This document shows, one piece after another, positions 6,146-6,438 of a stretch of DNA of 6,438 nt (the stretch's first letter is position 1; each line of letters starts with the position of its first letter). The translations under genes were made by a program, and so were the position numbers. Location: positions 1-6,438 of the forward strand of contig JAEUJK010000220.1 in NCBI GenBank assembly GCA_016794735.1, written 5' to 3'. This stretch comes from Gemmatimonadota bacterium. Lineage in GTDB: Bacteria > Gemmatimonadota > Gemmatimonadetes > Gemmatimonadales > Gemmatimonadaceae. The notes beneath the pieces were generated by a model, which made no database searches, was not told the DNA's origin, and saw only the letters and a program-made list of their open reading frames with translations.

Positions 6146-6438
6146 GTGAAGATCCTCTTCGTCTGCACCGGAAACACCTGCCGATCGCCCCTTGCCGAGG
6201 TGATTGCGCGCCGTGAGGTCATCGCCCGCGGCTGGCTCGACGTCGAGGTGGAGAGTGCCGGGACGAGCGCAAACCCGGGATCACCGGCGTCCGACGGATC
6301 GCTCCTCGTCGCCCTGGAGCATGGGCTCGACCTCGGCGCTCACCAGGCGCGTCCGCTCACGCGCGCGCTCATCGGCAACGCCGACCTGATCCTCACGATG
6401 TCCGCGTCCCACCTGGGCGCCGTGCGGGCGATGGGTGG
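6146..6438 (+). CDS. Low-molecular-weight protein phosphatase, probable protein-arginine phosphatase (YwlE type), 3'-truncated by window edge
   Basis: Ninety-seven codons are visible and the frame runs off the right edge. The start reads MKILFVCTGNTCRSP: a beta-strand followed by the phosphate-binding loop C-x5-R, with nucleophile Cys7 and Arg13. Thr11 in CTGNTCRS matches Bacillus YwlE, where this threonine favours phosphoarginine. Tyrosine phosphatases of the Wzb/Etp type usually have Ile there (GNICRSP). The VESAGTSA segment (about 33-40) and DLILTMSASHL (about 80-90) also fit. The catalytic Asp near residue 120 lies beyond the window. GTG 6146 is preferred because family members begin right before the first strand; GTG 6110 would add 12 residues. 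The position after a tsaC/ywlC gene supports the YwlE assignment. Substrate specificity is inferred from one residue and the gene order. Confidence 0.9.
   Translation, partial: MKILFVCTGNTCRSPLAEVIARREVIARGWLDVEVESAGTSANPGSPASDGSLLVALEHGLDLGAHQARPLTRALIGNADLILTMSASHLGAVRAMG

Noticed and set aside
4657..6222. 521-codon open frame on the - strand across ispD and tsaC
   Set aside because: It covers two well-supported genes on the other strand. The protein is Ser/Arg/Ala-rich with no recognisable motif, a typical high-GC shadow.

Overview
This is a gene-dense, high-GC stretch of an ordinary bacterial chromosome. All seven genes lie on the + strand with almost no spacing. Codons end overwhelmingly in G or C, and most starts are GTG. 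The style of the proteins and the gene order suggest an environmental high-GC bacterium, and I lean towards Gemmatimonadota. That placement is an inference from general familiarity, not from a marker gene in the window. I see no mobile element, CRISPR array, tRNA, rRNA, phage gene or defence gene.

Layout from left to right: the 3' part of coaBC (coenzyme A biosynthesis, cut by the window edge); a family 4-like iron-sulfur uracil-DNA glycosylase with a long disordered N-terminal extension; dnaB (replicative helicase); radA (recombination ATPase); ispD (MEP isoprenoid pathway); a tsaC/Sua5-type threonylcarbamoyl-AMP synthase (t6A tRNA modification); and the 5' part of a low-molecular-weight phosphatase of the YwlE arginine-phosphatase type, cut by the right edge. 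The first six genes are joined by overlaps (4 nt and 47 nt) or gaps of 2-4 nt, so they probably form one operon with coupled translation. The only visible intergenic space is 55 nt before the phosphatase gene.

The genes are linked by housekeeping rather than by one pathway. Uracil repair, the replicative helicase and RadA form a DNA replication and repair core. CoaBC and IspD supply coenzyme A and isoprenoid precursors. The TsaC-YwlE pair recalls the ywlC-ywlE neighbourhood of Bacillus. I found no undescribed system. The points worth a second look are small: active-site or metal-ligand substitutions in CoaC (Cys to Val) and in the glycosylase (Cys to His), a G7C9 homopolymer tract inside the glycosylase linker, a long udg/dnaB overlap, two rare TTA codons sitting in the same 9-mer, and a hairpin over the tsaC stop codon.
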